Assembly: GCF_021155775.2 (NCBI RefSeq) | Contig: NC_060237.1 | Span: 20,978,970-21,042,969, forward strand | DNA: 64,000 nucleotides | Direction of reading: 5' to 3' | Source of the DNA: Neodiprion pinetum | Taxonomy: Eukaryota > Arthropoda > Insecta > Hymenoptera > Diprionidae | Shown here: one piece after another, positions 1 through 12,800 of the stretch | Layout of the letters: the number at the start of each line of letters is the position of its first letter | Position numbering within the stretch: position 1 is the stretch's first letter | Position numbers and translations under genes: made by a program | Notes under the pieces: generated by a model | Told to the model about the DNA's origin: nothing | Seen by the model: the letters and a program-made list of their open reading frames with translations, nothing else | Databases searched by the model: none

Positions 1-25
1 AGAGAGAGAGAGAGAGAGAGAGAGA
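1..25. repeat. (AG)n microsatellite at the window edge
   Basis: The window opens inside an uninterrupted AG dinucleotide run that may continue to the left. It is a simple repeat with no coding content. Confidence 0.95.
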
Positions 26-3000
26 AACGAGAGAACGAATCACTCTTCTCTACAGTACTCGAGCTTTCCCACGTTTCATTCCGAAGCCAGTTTGCTACGT
101 TCCATTACGTTCCTGGGAATCCACTGACAATCATCCAACACCTCCGTGCATAAATCGGGAATAATAACCAGGGTCACTGGTTTTGACCTTTCGCTCTGAT
201 ACCTAGTTGAGGCATTTTGTTTCCACAGGCTTCGCAATCTTGATGTCGCAACTTTGTGTCTTTGGGAAAAGACGTGACGAACACAACATTTTCCCTGCAT
301 GATCCAACGATAATAATGCACGATGAAATTGAGTCGGCGCAATTAAACAACAGCACCGAGTTACGATAACAAGATGAATTTTCAGCCGTTGGTATAAATA
401 TTGTGATGTAGAGTAATTACAAAGGAAGTGCCGGGGGCGAGGTGGGCATGGCTAATTTATTATTATACTTGCCTGGCGAATTACGGATCGTCGCCGCGTC
501 GCGAAGCTCGCAAGCTGCAGCGGCAACGACACCCTTCGCTGGCCCAGAGTCGCGATGGTTTTACGGCGAAAGTCGGGGAAACGTCGCCGAGCGAGGCGAG
601 CCTAACCAAGTGTCTACCTATATTCTATCTCTCGCCAACCATTAGTCGCGCGCTGCAAATTGAGTGAAGCCAGCCAGGCTACGCGCCTGATTCCATTAAA
701 GACATCAAACGGACAAAAATTACATCAACCCGCCCCGTCGCCCTCTACTTGACGCCGCCACGCTGCAGCTTCACAGATAACAGTGTGGAACACACGCGTA
801 AACGTGTAAACGCATCCCCCTCCCCCTCCCCCTTTCACACCCTTCATCCTCTTCCTCCTTTCACCTCACACTCGACACGCGGCAACACGCGGACAGGTGA
901 ATATGTCTCTTACGCTCGGACAAACCCGCATTTCCGCTATAGGAATTCACCTTCTGATCGATCGTTCTGCATTCTTCGTTCCTGAGGGATGGCTTTTTTT
1001 TTAAACGAAAAAAAAAAACGTCTTATTTCTTCACGCTAGATAGAATCTAGGTTCGACGATTCGGAAGTCGTTCAGCGATGCCTTCCGATGAGCGGTATCG
1101 AAGTACAAAGTAGCGGGTCGTGAAGGTAACTGGAAAAATTAAAATACAAAACTGTCCAGAACTGAGATTCGATTTCTTCCAATGTTCAGTTTGCGACGAG
1201 AATCATACACGGGCAGAGTACGAAATTTATTCCGAATATTAAAGGCGACAATTAACTTTCGTTTCTTTGCACAGACATTACGATTTGTAACAAGAAAAAA
1301 AAAAAACAAACACATTCGCCGTTACGGAAACCACAACCATGATATTGAAACATTAAAGTATTTTCGCGTATTTTCTTTTTTTTTCTCTTATAAGCAATTT
1401 CAAAATCCCTAGCAAGTTTTATGTTCACAAATAATTTCATTGACGTTCTCAGACCATAGAACTTTTCTGAGCTTGGATATTTTGGGAATTATTAATACAA
1501 TGCGTACCTAGAAAAAAAAAAAAAACAACAAGAACTCGTGCATTTGGAAAACGCATTCACCGCAACCGTGCGGACGGCGGACTAATTGTCCCTTCATAAT
1601 TTCGTTATTGTGCATACACTAGCATCAGTTTGACAATTTCATCAACACCGTTTATACCTATGCAACCGTAGTATATACACGTATATATGGTGTACCCAGT
1701 GTACCAGTAAGTACCCTGAGGGTAGCGGCGAAGCGAGGGTTGAGAGCGGCGTTCGTGGGTGTTGGGTAGATGGAAGGGGGGACGGAGGCGACAACGTTTT
1801 GACACAATTTGCCGGCTGACAGTCTGTACCAGGACGCAGCGAAAAGCTCGTGAAATTAAATTCCCAGCGCTTTATTTGATCATATTTTGCATCGGCTTTG
1901 ACGCCGGTCTCATAGGGCGTGCTTTTAAAATATATTAACAGCATCCGATAAGAGCTTATCAAATCCAAGGCATCGTTCATATTTTTTATAATTCTGTACC
2001 TACGTTCTTTGCTCGCCGTAAGTCAATTGAAAATTCGTATAATAGAATTTGAAAATATTTATTGTTCCTCGTTCGGAACACGCTAATTATTTAATTTCAC
2101 TGTGTAGTTTTATTCACGTCTTAACGAGTACTTTCCGTATATCGCACAGTTGGGCTGAATATTTTCCAACGGTAAATGGAAATATTTCAATGCAAACAGA
2201 GTTTGAGTCTGGTTTAATTAATACAAGCTGCCACCGGTGGGTTCGAGGTAACAAACAATAAACGAACAAGTAATTGCGGGGAAAAATGGCCGATACCCTG
2301 ATATCGGGAAATTTTTTGCCGCAGGTTCGTCCAAAACTTGTTCGCGTTTCGTTGGCAGGAGTATGATATTTTATTCATAACTCGTAGAAACGGCGCGCGC
2401 GTCTCGAGCAAAGCGACGCCCCGCGGGCGTCGCGAGGGTGGCCGACCACCCCCTGTACCATCCGTATCTAGCGCACGGATACCTGTGTACGTCTGTATTT
2501 CTCTGTGTACGAACCAACAGGGGAGTGTGTGTATAAACCGATATTCCCTCGTATATATACACGAAATTTACAGACAAGGTAGAGAAGACAGAGGAACAGA
2601 GAACACGGTGGTAGTAAAATGTTCCTGCTGCTTTGTACACATTTGCATACCGCGTTCGCGTTCGCGTGTGAATCGGCGCGTGAAATTCACCCAACCCCCA
2701 ACCCCCAACCCCCGAACGCCGTCCCGCGATGCCCGAGGGGCTAGAGAACTCCTCATGAAATATTCCGCCGGCAGCAAACGCTTCATATTTTTGCCGTTTC
2801 TGTCCCCGATATCAACTTCTCCCTCCGCCTCAGCCGAGTGCCTGTCAACGACGAGTTTTCTCTACACCGTGCCCTCGATCGTGGCGTCCGAAATGAGAAT
2901 GGGAGGGTCGAGGTCGACGCGGCGGCAAAGTTTATCGCGAAAGACGATGATCACAGGTAACCGTACGTTGAATGCGAAGCGCAATTTCCTTGCAAAGACC

Positions 3001-6000
3001 GGTATTGGGATACCGCCAGGCGACGGTACCAACCGCGAAGTTGTTCGCGAGGAAGCGTCTTCCGCTAGGAAAGGAACTCCCTAACGAGCAACCGGGTACC
3101 GGGAGCATCCAGAGCCGGAAATAATTAAATACCCCTGCCCGAGTGGTTCCATTGTTCCGTCACAGGTTAGCTTCGCCCCTCCTCGACAATGAATGCCCAT
3201 TGAGTCGAGTTGTTCGGTTGTTCAGTTTCGCTTGCGATACAGTCGACTATCCTACTCTCCGAAAGTCTCTCCCCCTTCGGCCCCTACGTCGATTCCTCCG
3301 GATTCGCCCTGGTGCATGTCGTTTATTGGGCCAACACACACACGCGACAAATTTGTCCCGGCATTGTGAGCCCGCGGGGGCTGGGGAACCGATAAGAATA
3401 CCTTAACGAATAACGATTAGTCAGGCCTACCAGGATCAAGATTTCCGTATTGTAAGAGTCACGTGCCGCTCGGTGAACGTCTCTTTCGAATTCTACCCCG
3501 CGCCAATTTTCATGGGACGATGAAGACTCGATGAACGCGCGGCTTTTTATCGTCTATAACGATATACGGGACCCTCGTGCTTGGTGGAAACTGGCCAAAG
3601 TATAGACGAAGCAATCTGATACTCGTTCCACATTTCGAGGTTAATATTTTTTAAGGGAAATTCCTCTCGGACTTGACGTACGGTGCGGAAAATTTTGAAT
3701 GAATAATTTCGGCCATGTGCAATTAGATACCAGCACGAATTGATGGTTTGGAAAGATTTTTAGCTCTTACAAAGAACTTTCAACCAATGCACCGACGAAC
3801 AAAAAGAGACTACGAAACATACCTGACCTTTATCCAAATGATAAACTTGAATTTGAAAATATCAAACTTCTTAGAACCTCTACTTGAGATGAGACGATGA
3901 ATGGCGGGGTAAATGTACCGGAGTTGGTAATCCCTGGTGTATCAGTTGTGGTCATATTAATGAGGCATAATCGGAGATTATTACTACGTGTGATAAGACG
4001 TGCTTCGATCTACGTGAACGCTAATTTTCAAACAATCAACTGTTCCAAGTGTCAAAACTTATATCCCAAATTCGCAGCCAATGTCGAATTTCAGTCATAA
4101 CATTAAAAAAGTCAAATGACGAATACCTATGGAATTTTACAAAGATTTGGCACAAGTGATACGGTGACCATAAATCGTGCATCCACCCTGTCCGTATCAT
4201 TTGTCTCCGATGTTTTTTGTATTCTCTCTTGGGATCAAGTCAACAAATTAGATACTGCTCTGCACTGTAATTTGAAATAAGAAAAATTCCATTCACGCCA
4301 CTTGGAGATCATTGAAATTCGAAAACCTTGCAATCGGCAACAAAGGTCTAAACGGGGGTGAGCGTGCACGGACAGTACGGGATGTCGAATTACTTTGGAG
4401 CACCAGCAGCACCAGTAGCAGCAGCTTCGCCGGCAGCTTTACCAGACGTGTGCCAAGGTCTTCTCTTTCACGCTGCAGCGTATAAGCGAGCCTTCGTCCC
4501 GGTCCGTGGATCCATAATACGCATCATCCAACGTATCGCACGGCTCACGATACATCGACGCGTTGTACAGAATGAATCCGCGGATTACCAGTTATACACA
4601 GTGTATGGGATTTGGGGATATGTTCGTGGGGCTTGGCACCCGGGTTCTCGAACCCCACCGACGGCCAACGGAGTGCGGAGGAGAGTTGATTACAGGAGTA
4701 CGGAAGAAGCCATCCCGCGCTGACTCCCCGGGGAACCCGGTTCAGACTCGGTCGTTTAGCTTGGCGCGATTCACCGGCTTACGTCCGGGGCGGCGGTCGG
4801 ATTACCAGAGAAAATCAAATCAGAACGATGTGATATTTAGACGGATCAGTCGTTTCGATCCAAAAATCAAAAGGTTGCTCCTAATTCTTTCTTTATCGGA
4901 GTTCCGAACGCTCGCCCACCTCTTCGTGCGTTCGTTTGTCTTCCGACTCGTTCCGTATCCACTTTTCCCCGTCTCCGCGTTGATTTTTGCAAGAACCAAC
5001 TCGTATATAATAAGGTATGCATAACGATAATCGGTGTTTTGAGGTGAGCGTGAAGTTCAGTCTTCCACGTTAGTCCGAGGCATTTTGTTATACCTATGAA
5101 TATTCGGTTATAACCTATGACTAAGAGCAGCGTGTCTTATAATACGTTGAAAAATTTCGTGGCCGTAGAGCTCTCGGTTGTATCACAGTTTACAATCTCC
5201 AGATCGAGACTCAAGACAAGGTCGTAGGTGGTTGTACCATTAACGTAATTACAAACAAGTTAAGTCACGGCTGCCGGAATCTCGCGGCAACAATCGCGAA
5301 CGAACAGTACAAGAGGAGTGATTTTGGCCGTGGTATGAAAAAGGAATCGTCCAGTCGTCTCCAACCGCAGCCTAATTCGTGAACGCCAACCGTTGGGAAA
5401 TAACAGAGCTTCGCGTGTCCGCGGCATTTCGATCAAGACTTCACGCTGTTATACATCAGTCATCATTATGTTTGGCAGTATTTGTTCAACAGCCGTTATC
5501 CAACGAACATCGCTGGTATCGCGGGCTCTGGGTGGTGGCTCGAGGCAGCCTGCAGGGGTGGAAAAAGGGTGGCATGGAAACCGTCAATATCGCCGTACAA
5601 CCAGGGATGCCGGGGTTCTTGGTAGGCGAGAAACAACGGAATGAACGTAGCGCTGGTATCTCCATAATAAGCCGAATGACTTGCACTACCACGTTGGAAC
5701 ACATTAGTGGTATTTGCATTTAATTGTCGGTTGTTTGTTTGACGCGTATATACGGGGGTCCGGTTAAACGGGTATAAGCAGGGACGAGAAGTAAAGGACA
5801 TTATTCTACCGTTGGTTTGACCAAACGGTCACACCATATGTCGCTGCTCTAACAATCTGTATTTCTACGTCATTTTTCATTTTTACCGTTTCGCATTCGT
5901 TTCGTCCGCCTACTCGCCGCTTCTTTGCACCGCCTTCGTCACATCTTCACTCATTGTTGAAACCTGACGTGGATGGATTTAATTGAGGAAGTTTATAGCC

Positions 6001-8490
6001 GGTTTCGGTAGATGGATCGAACCCGAGTCTAATTACACTCGGTTTGCCGTCTGAGCCGAAGAGAGATGACTAAGAACAACGCAGACCGAGCAAGGACTAA
6101 ATTTGCATCATATAAGGGTCATGCGGTCGGATGGACTGAAAGAATGACCAAAAATAATCTATTAGTTTTCCCCGATTAATCGAGTATAATCGGAACAATC
6201 GGTTTTTGTTTTTTATTCGCGTGAACGATGCGATACAATATCAATTTATGTGATTAAAGTATCAATTATTATGATTGTCTTACTTACTAAGTACCTATTT
6301 GGTATAATAATTGAAAGATAAATGAATCATTTTCACCCGAAATTGAAAAATATTCTTAATGAAACTATAAATTATCAAAAAACCTTTCCATTATTAAGAC
6401 TACATACTGAAATTTACGAAATTTTTGTTTCACATTCACCGTTTCAAAAAAAAATACGTAATAATCGATCCATCAACTTTGACCTATTCAATCGAGTCGT
6501 GTTCGATTATTTTTTTGAACTCGATTCAACGATGCATCGATTATTTTTCGATTACAATTAGTAGCAATCGCTGTGTGACAGAGGAGAACCCGAGCTGTAA
6601 GAATAGGATCAAACCTCTTCTTCTACAAAGATTTTGCTTGTTGTTGTCTTCTCTTCTTTGTAAGGTAACCTTCCCGGATCGGACGCGACTCTTCATTCGG
6701 TTCATTGAGATTCATCTCGCGAACCGGCGGGTCAGACTTTCGGCGTTTCTTCGCTCGCTACCCTTCGCACAGAAGACTTTATATACTGATACAATGATCT
6801 ATCCTATCACAATTTAGAATCAAAAGAAACACCGGCAAGATGCGGCGCGGCGGCGAAAAGAGCGGCGAGGGGAGGAATTCAGAGGAGATGAGCGGAGAAG
6901 GGAGGGAGGAAGGGATGGATCCCACCTCCTCACAAGCCTCCTTTGCTCACGCCGATCGATGCTTTCGCAGGTCAGCTTCAAAGCGCCGCTGACCCTCGCT
7001 AGTCATTTAGATACAGATCATTCTCAAGAGAAGGCCGAAGGGAACGTGAAGATCCAAGGAGACCGACATATGCTATTCCCGACCACAGGCGTGTGTGTTT
7101 CGGTGTATTTATTTACAGTCGATTCTCGCCGTATCAATGTCGTGAAAACTGATGATACTGTTTTTCCCTCCTCCTTACCTACTGAGTGAATTTCACTGTA
7201 TCCTTATAACTTTTAAATCCATCGAGTGAATGCAGGCTTGATCGAAAACTCAAGTTTTCACCGAGATTTCTCATGTGATTTTCAAGCTTTGTAAGCTGCT
7301 AAGGACATGCTCTTGGAGAGATTACCAAGTAATAATTTACCACTCAACAGTGTATTACTGGTCCTTGACAGTTGCCATAACTTGAATTTCCGATCAAACC
7401 TGATCGATCGAATATCGCGGCAATGTAATTGGAAAGGAGATCTGAAATTCGTTTCCAATTGTGTAAGAAAACAATATCCCTTTATTGAATTTTCAATCGC
7501 ATTAAATACGGACGTATAATATAGTATGGCTGCGAACAGGTTTCACATTTCAAGTGTTACCGAACGAAAGTGTTTTCAATTACTGATTGTGACACAAGCT
7601 GTTCGCTATTTGGTTCATGATACATAAACTCGCGTACGAGTGAATGAAATTGACGAACTTTCCTGTGTCGCATTGAGAAAAACTTGAGAATCGCTTAAAA
7701 ATCGTCAGTGGATTCAAGCGGAATGGTTTTTTTTTTTTTTTTTTTTTCACGGCCAAGTCCCGAGGCGATATCGATACCAACGCTAACCAGTTGTTCGAGA
7801 AGTCTCAGCGCCGTTTCGAATCATTATAGTATACCTTCGAAACTCAATCCCGCCTGTTCGTCCCTCAGGAGATCGAGGCGAGTATTCGAAGCTGAGAACT
7901 CGCGCAGCGGAGGGTCGGTTACATTATAGCCTATACGCACGTACCCTGAGCATGCCTGTAGCTCAAACAGCCTGGATCAGAAACTGGCGAGAGGTGGAGA
8001 GAGAGGCCTAACCGAATCCACTGCCGCCCCTCTCCGCGCCGCTCCACCCCCGCCTTTCAGACACCCCTCCGAGCGACCAATCCCAAGCAAAGTTTGTTAC
8101 ACAACTCGCTGGGAACTTCGGAAAATGGCCTGCCGCATCAACCAACCTCTTCTTGCTCGACAGTTTTCGACGAGAGACTTTTTGCTATTAACTTTTCTTT
8201 TTTCTTTTTTTTTTTGTATTCTACTCAGAATTTTACACGAACGGATATATATTTTTTTTCAGATTTACTCAATTTATAAGCTCTGAGTTGCATGTATATG
8301 GTTTTACGGTATACAGGTGAATTATTTGCAACACCTATAATTCGAATACAGAGAATTTGATAATATATAACGTTATGATTGTAGGAAATTTTGCATGCGA
8401 TTCATTCCCAAAATCCTGCACGCGAATATTGATCATTAAGAAATAGTAAAAGTTTGAAGCCTGTTTCAGTGAATTTTTGCGCTTTTTCAG
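26..8490. other. Gene-poor upstream region
   Basis: No gene is recognised in this 8.5-kb stretch. Open frames here are short or low in complexity and match no family I know. Visible content: GC/CpG-rich patches at about 430-640 and 2390-3100, a C-rich block of CCCAA units at 2690-2713, purine-rich DNA at 6840-6930, a C-rich block with a CCAAT pentamer near 8030-8085, and poly-A/T runs. The GC-rich patches could be promoters or 5' exons of genes whose bodies I cannot connect. One splice-donor-bounded open segment (2893-2956) is reported separately as a lead. Confidence 0.6.
2690..2713. repeat. CCCAA-type C-rich tandem repeat
   Basis: Four C-runs of three to five bases are separated by AA. The minus strand therefore has four G-runs separated by TT, a classic G-quadruplex-capable pattern. 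It lies inside a GC-rich patch. Confidence 0.85.
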
Positions 8491-8614
8491 GTGGAAGGAT
8501 TTACTGAACGTGAATACCATGCAGCGCGATTTTATTCTCTGGAAGGACTTGGACAATCGAGATAAAAAATCTACATTAGGCAACCCCTTGGGTTGTTTTC
8601 GCCCCAAAGGAATG
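8491..8614 (+). other. Candidate exon, possibly untranslated
   Basis: A 124-nt segment is preceded by a strong acceptor (pyrimidine tract ending TTTTTCAG) and followed by a good donor (GTGAGC). One frame is fully open and includes two WKDL tetrapeptides; the other two forward frames contain stops. It sits about 1.25 kb upstream of the start codon of the 2028-aa gene on the same strand. It could be a 5' leader exon of that gene, part of another transcript, or chance. Its open frame ends in phase 0, which does not match the phase needed to extend the reading frame above the start at 9866, so a leader role is likelier than a coding one. Confidence 0.3.
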
Positions 8615-9865
8615 GTGAGCATTATCGAACCTCCATTTAATTTCTACGTAATATTAGGATCGCGTTATTATTTCTACCTCTGCTATGGCTTATAATAACG
8701 ATAATATTGTATTAAGTCATCCGTCATGATTAGAAGCATTTAGTTCATTGTGTTCATCCGCTTTCGCTGTAAACATAAGCGAAGTGTGTTACGTGTACGT
8801 ATACGCGTACTTGGGTCTCTATGTTGGATTTAACTACTGCGTGACTCGAGTAATTACAACTTTCCTGTGACAGAGAACTTCCCTGAACTCTCTGAGATAA
8901 GTGAGGTTCAATTTAGGCGAGCTTTGGTATCCCGGAAAAAAAAACTTCAAATAATTACGCTGCCATGATAATACAGACCGGTGAGCAAGTACAACAAACC
9001 AAGTCGACGCTGAGTACCAGCGATCTTTTCTTCCTGTACACACACTTCCTTTTTCAGTTATTAAGATTCGTCCGAACTCGGCGCTCGATTTACTTTCTCC
9101 TAAAATGCCGCGCGCTTATATTTCGTCCAACTGTATTAGAGGAAAAAAGAAAGTAATGATTGAAAGGACCGACTGGCCACAGGTGATGCCACTCGAGAAA
9201 GAATACCCATTGTATGATTGATCCCACGCCGTCTCGAATGAAATAAGAACCAAATTATGTACGCAATCACAGCTCCTCTGATGGAAAAACAACCAGGCTA
9301 CGAGCCCTATTTGTTTTGATATAGCCGGAATCTCGACTTTGTTCTTTTAATCGTCTTAGATGTATTTCCAATGCTTTTATAATATATTGGTAAGAAATCT
9401 ATTCTTAAGAAAGGTGTAAAGAGCCGAGTGTTGCATCAGCTTGTAACTTTCCGAATACTTGGGTACCGGCTATGTTCCCCGGTTTATTTAGATCCTCAAA
9501 AGCGAACAACAAGGAGATAGAGAAAAAGTCGTCGTCATTGAGGCGTTGAGTTACGTAATTCTTAAACCTATTAGGCGCTATAAATTTGCTCCATTATTCG
9601 TGCGGTCATTTTACGCCAGTCGATTCTCTGCGCTAATTGTAATAAGAGTCTGCGTTATATAAACTTTTCTCTTTTATGATCGTTGGTGTTATGTGAATTA
9701 GATTGCGACTCGTGCCTGAGAAATTGCTCACGCTCGGGCGAAATGCCAGAATCACACGAGCAGCGATGCAGCTGTAGTTTTCGCAGACTTTTGTTTAACC
9801 TCATGCGGATACTTTCATTGCCGCTGATTTGTTCACTGCCAAGATGTTGATTGATTAGAGCCTTG
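8615..9865. other. Upstream flank of the 2028-aa gene
   Basis: AT-rich sequence with no recognised gene. It may contain 5' leader or leader-intron sequence: a possible acceptor (TTTTCGCAG) lies near 9786, about 80 nt before the inferred start codon. No core promoter motif could be assigned with confidence. Confidence 0.4.
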
Positions 9866-12800
9866 ATGGAACCGCTAGACGGCGATTACCCTACTTCACA
9901 AACTAATGTTATTAACATTGAAAATGTAGAATGTCACACACCGAGTCCACTAACGTCTGAAGGTATAAAAACACAATCCCCAACCTCAAATAGCAGAGAT
10001 GTGTTTGTAGTTCCATACTTAATTCTCAACGTCAACATTTTAGTATTTTATACAATTTGACTTCACGCAAATAGATTGAATATATATTTTGAACGGTAAT
10101 TCGAGCACTTCAAATTACTTGAGAAAACGTCACTTACGTTTGTGGCTTTTATACGTATAACAAAAAACACAATAAGAAAAGTCTGATTGCAATCCCAACA
10201 AATTATCGAGATCAATTGAATCCAACCAAAGCGTATCTGTTCTTCTCCATCCAATGACAAAGAATCATCATCATCGTGTACTAAAGTAAGTTTTTTCCGC
10301 TAATTTAGGAAGCAATTGCAGCATCTCATTCGCCAAACTCGTCGACACTGCAGAAGCTTCTATAAAGGAACGCAACGATGTGATGTTTAGATTGATGGGT
10401 CATTTTAATACAGGTAAAAACTTCACTCTCAGAAACTACCCCGAGAACCTCATTCTGTACTATCGTTAGCTTTGCGTATTGCATTTTTTGGGGTCAAAGC
10501 TAACGAAAATGGAGTCATCTCGTCGGAAACTGATCAGAAATGGATAGATTACGAATGAGAAAAGAAATGATACCTTTAGAATTGCCCTAGAAAAGACTTA
10601 AACAGAGCGGACTAAGGAAAGAGAGAGAGAAAAAGACAGCGAGAGGGCGTCTAAGTCCTCCCTCTTTAACTTTTTTCCTAGATTCTACCGGACCCGAAGA
10701 GGGCTCGGACAGTAACACGGACACCACCGAAAGTTCCCCAGCGACGTTGAAACAACGGCTTCATGATTTGCCACCTTCTAGCGAGGCTGTGAAGTTGGCT
10801 GATCGTGTGGCAGCCTTGAACCGACGCATTCGGAAGGAACGTGACTTGTATCTGCACCTCCAGGGTCTCACCAATCGGATCGAAGAGAAGGACGAGGCTG
10901 AACTGAGCACGACTGATTCTGCGAAAACATCGAACCCCGTATCAAGAAGCCATTATCAAACACGAATTGGCGATGCCCGTGCCAGAAGAAGGGAGCGATT
11001 GAAGTTCAGCACGCCGATGTCGTGCGAACTCCGTTCTCCAGGCTTGTCTTCACCCGAACCTCTGAGCATAACAGAGATTCGCGAAAATTTTCCTCAAAAG
11101 AAAACACAATCATCGTTCAATGAAGATCATTACAGTTTCAAGAGTAATTTGGAAACCGGTTGTGTGGAAAGGAACATCTTGGCCAGTCCATCAATTCTCC
11201 CGATGATCGAGAAGTTTGACGTGGTAGGTGATATGACGAGCTCTAGATTTTACGAGGAGTCTGATATGGACAGAGCGCATTGCAATGTGGTAAGTAATAA
11301 TTCAAAGAAATTTAAAACTGTGAACGATGGATCGCTTCAGCGCGATGTTACGCCCAACTTGAATTATGATTTCGAAAATTCTTATTCCAAGAATCGTTTA
11401 AACGACTGCAGCCAGTCGCCGGAAGTAGACACCGGTAAAATTCACGCTACACCGTCGTCCACCAACTCATTAGTTGAAGTGGATAACGCTTATGTGACCC
11501 TAAAGAAGCCTCTAATGAAATTTGGCGGATATAGACCTGTCTCGGGATTCATCTTTCGCAACCTTAGTTCAGACAGTGAATTGGACGTTACATTGGATCG
11601 AATTGGACACGAAAATTTACGCAGTCAAGACATTCGACAAGAAGATAAAACGAACATGGAAGATCGTGATAAACAAGAAACGAAAATGCAGAATGACTTT
11701 AGTTGGAATAATTACTATCATAATACAGATGAAACAATTGAAGTAGAATCGTTTTCTAATGAAAGAACAGAGGTTCTTCGTGGGAGACTCCTCTCTCCCA
11801 TATTGTCCGTAGACAGTCAGCTCCATATCGGAGAGTCAACTTCAAGTCAAAAGCATGAATCGCATCCGGACCTCCAGGTTCAGGAAGAGGCTAATTGGAC
11901 GTCACTGCCAAGAGATGAAAGGAAACAAAATGTGTTGGTGGACAGACTCGAGAGTCGTGTCGATAACGACCAATTGAAAGAACATGGCCCAACAGAGTTA
12001 TTCGGAAACGCAACGGACACTCAGGATAGGAAGAACTCGACGAACACTACAGATAGTGAGAACTTTCCCAAATTAAGACCTCCAACTGACGTCTGCCTTT
12101 CCAAGGACAATACTAAAACCAACGTTTTGTCTTTCCCTTCAAACCAACTAACAACTCAACCAGTATTGGCGAGCTCGTCTAGAGATAGACGAAACCTAAT
12201 ATTTTCCGACAGTGATACGGGTCGAGAAGACCTAAAAAAATCAAATTCAGACGTGTATACTACTTCAAATCGACACCCCAACTCTCTTCCAAATTCTCTA
12301 AGATATTTTCCAAAAAGCATAGATGGTATTAAAAATCTCCAAAATCATGATCAGAGCTATAGTGACCAACCCTTGTCTCCGGTCCAGAGATCCCTTACGA
12401 TTGTAAAATCTGCAAAAGTGCGAAATTGTGATTCTTCCGATGACAATGACGTACGTCCAAGTATTCCACCGCTAGAAATTGAATCCTACGAAGAGTCGCG
12501 GTCTCAATCTCCACCCGCTGAAGTTATAGAAGAAATGCCCACGCCGTCGCTAGACGTAAATGCTCTAATTCAGGCGCTATCCGACGTTTCTCTAAATCGG
12601 GAAATCTCGACCAATAGCACGAATCGGTCGACGGCGCACGAAAAGTCTCCTCTAGGATTCTACAGCAGGTTTTCTGGATCTTCATGCCCAAGGTCATCAG
12701 AGTATACGCCAGCTGCAGGCGGTAGTAGACAGTCTCTCACTTCGTTGGAAGTGAGTGAAGCACAGAGTCTTAAAACTTCCAGAGTAGAGTCACCGGCTCC

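Noticed and set aside
2338..3084. 248-codon plus-strand open frame
   Set aside because: It crosses the C-rich repeat and has no recognisable domain; GC-rich DNA gives long chance frames. Only the splice-bounded part near 2893 was kept, as a weak lead.
4358..4723. 121-codon frame with an Ala/Pro-rich start
   Set aside because: The opening is GTG and the Ala run comes from GCA repeats; no donor fits and no family match is visible.
6001..6070. tRNA-like B-box on the minus strand (GGTTCGATCC)
   Set aside because: The flanking bases cannot form a T-arm stem and no acceptor stem or A-box is in register.
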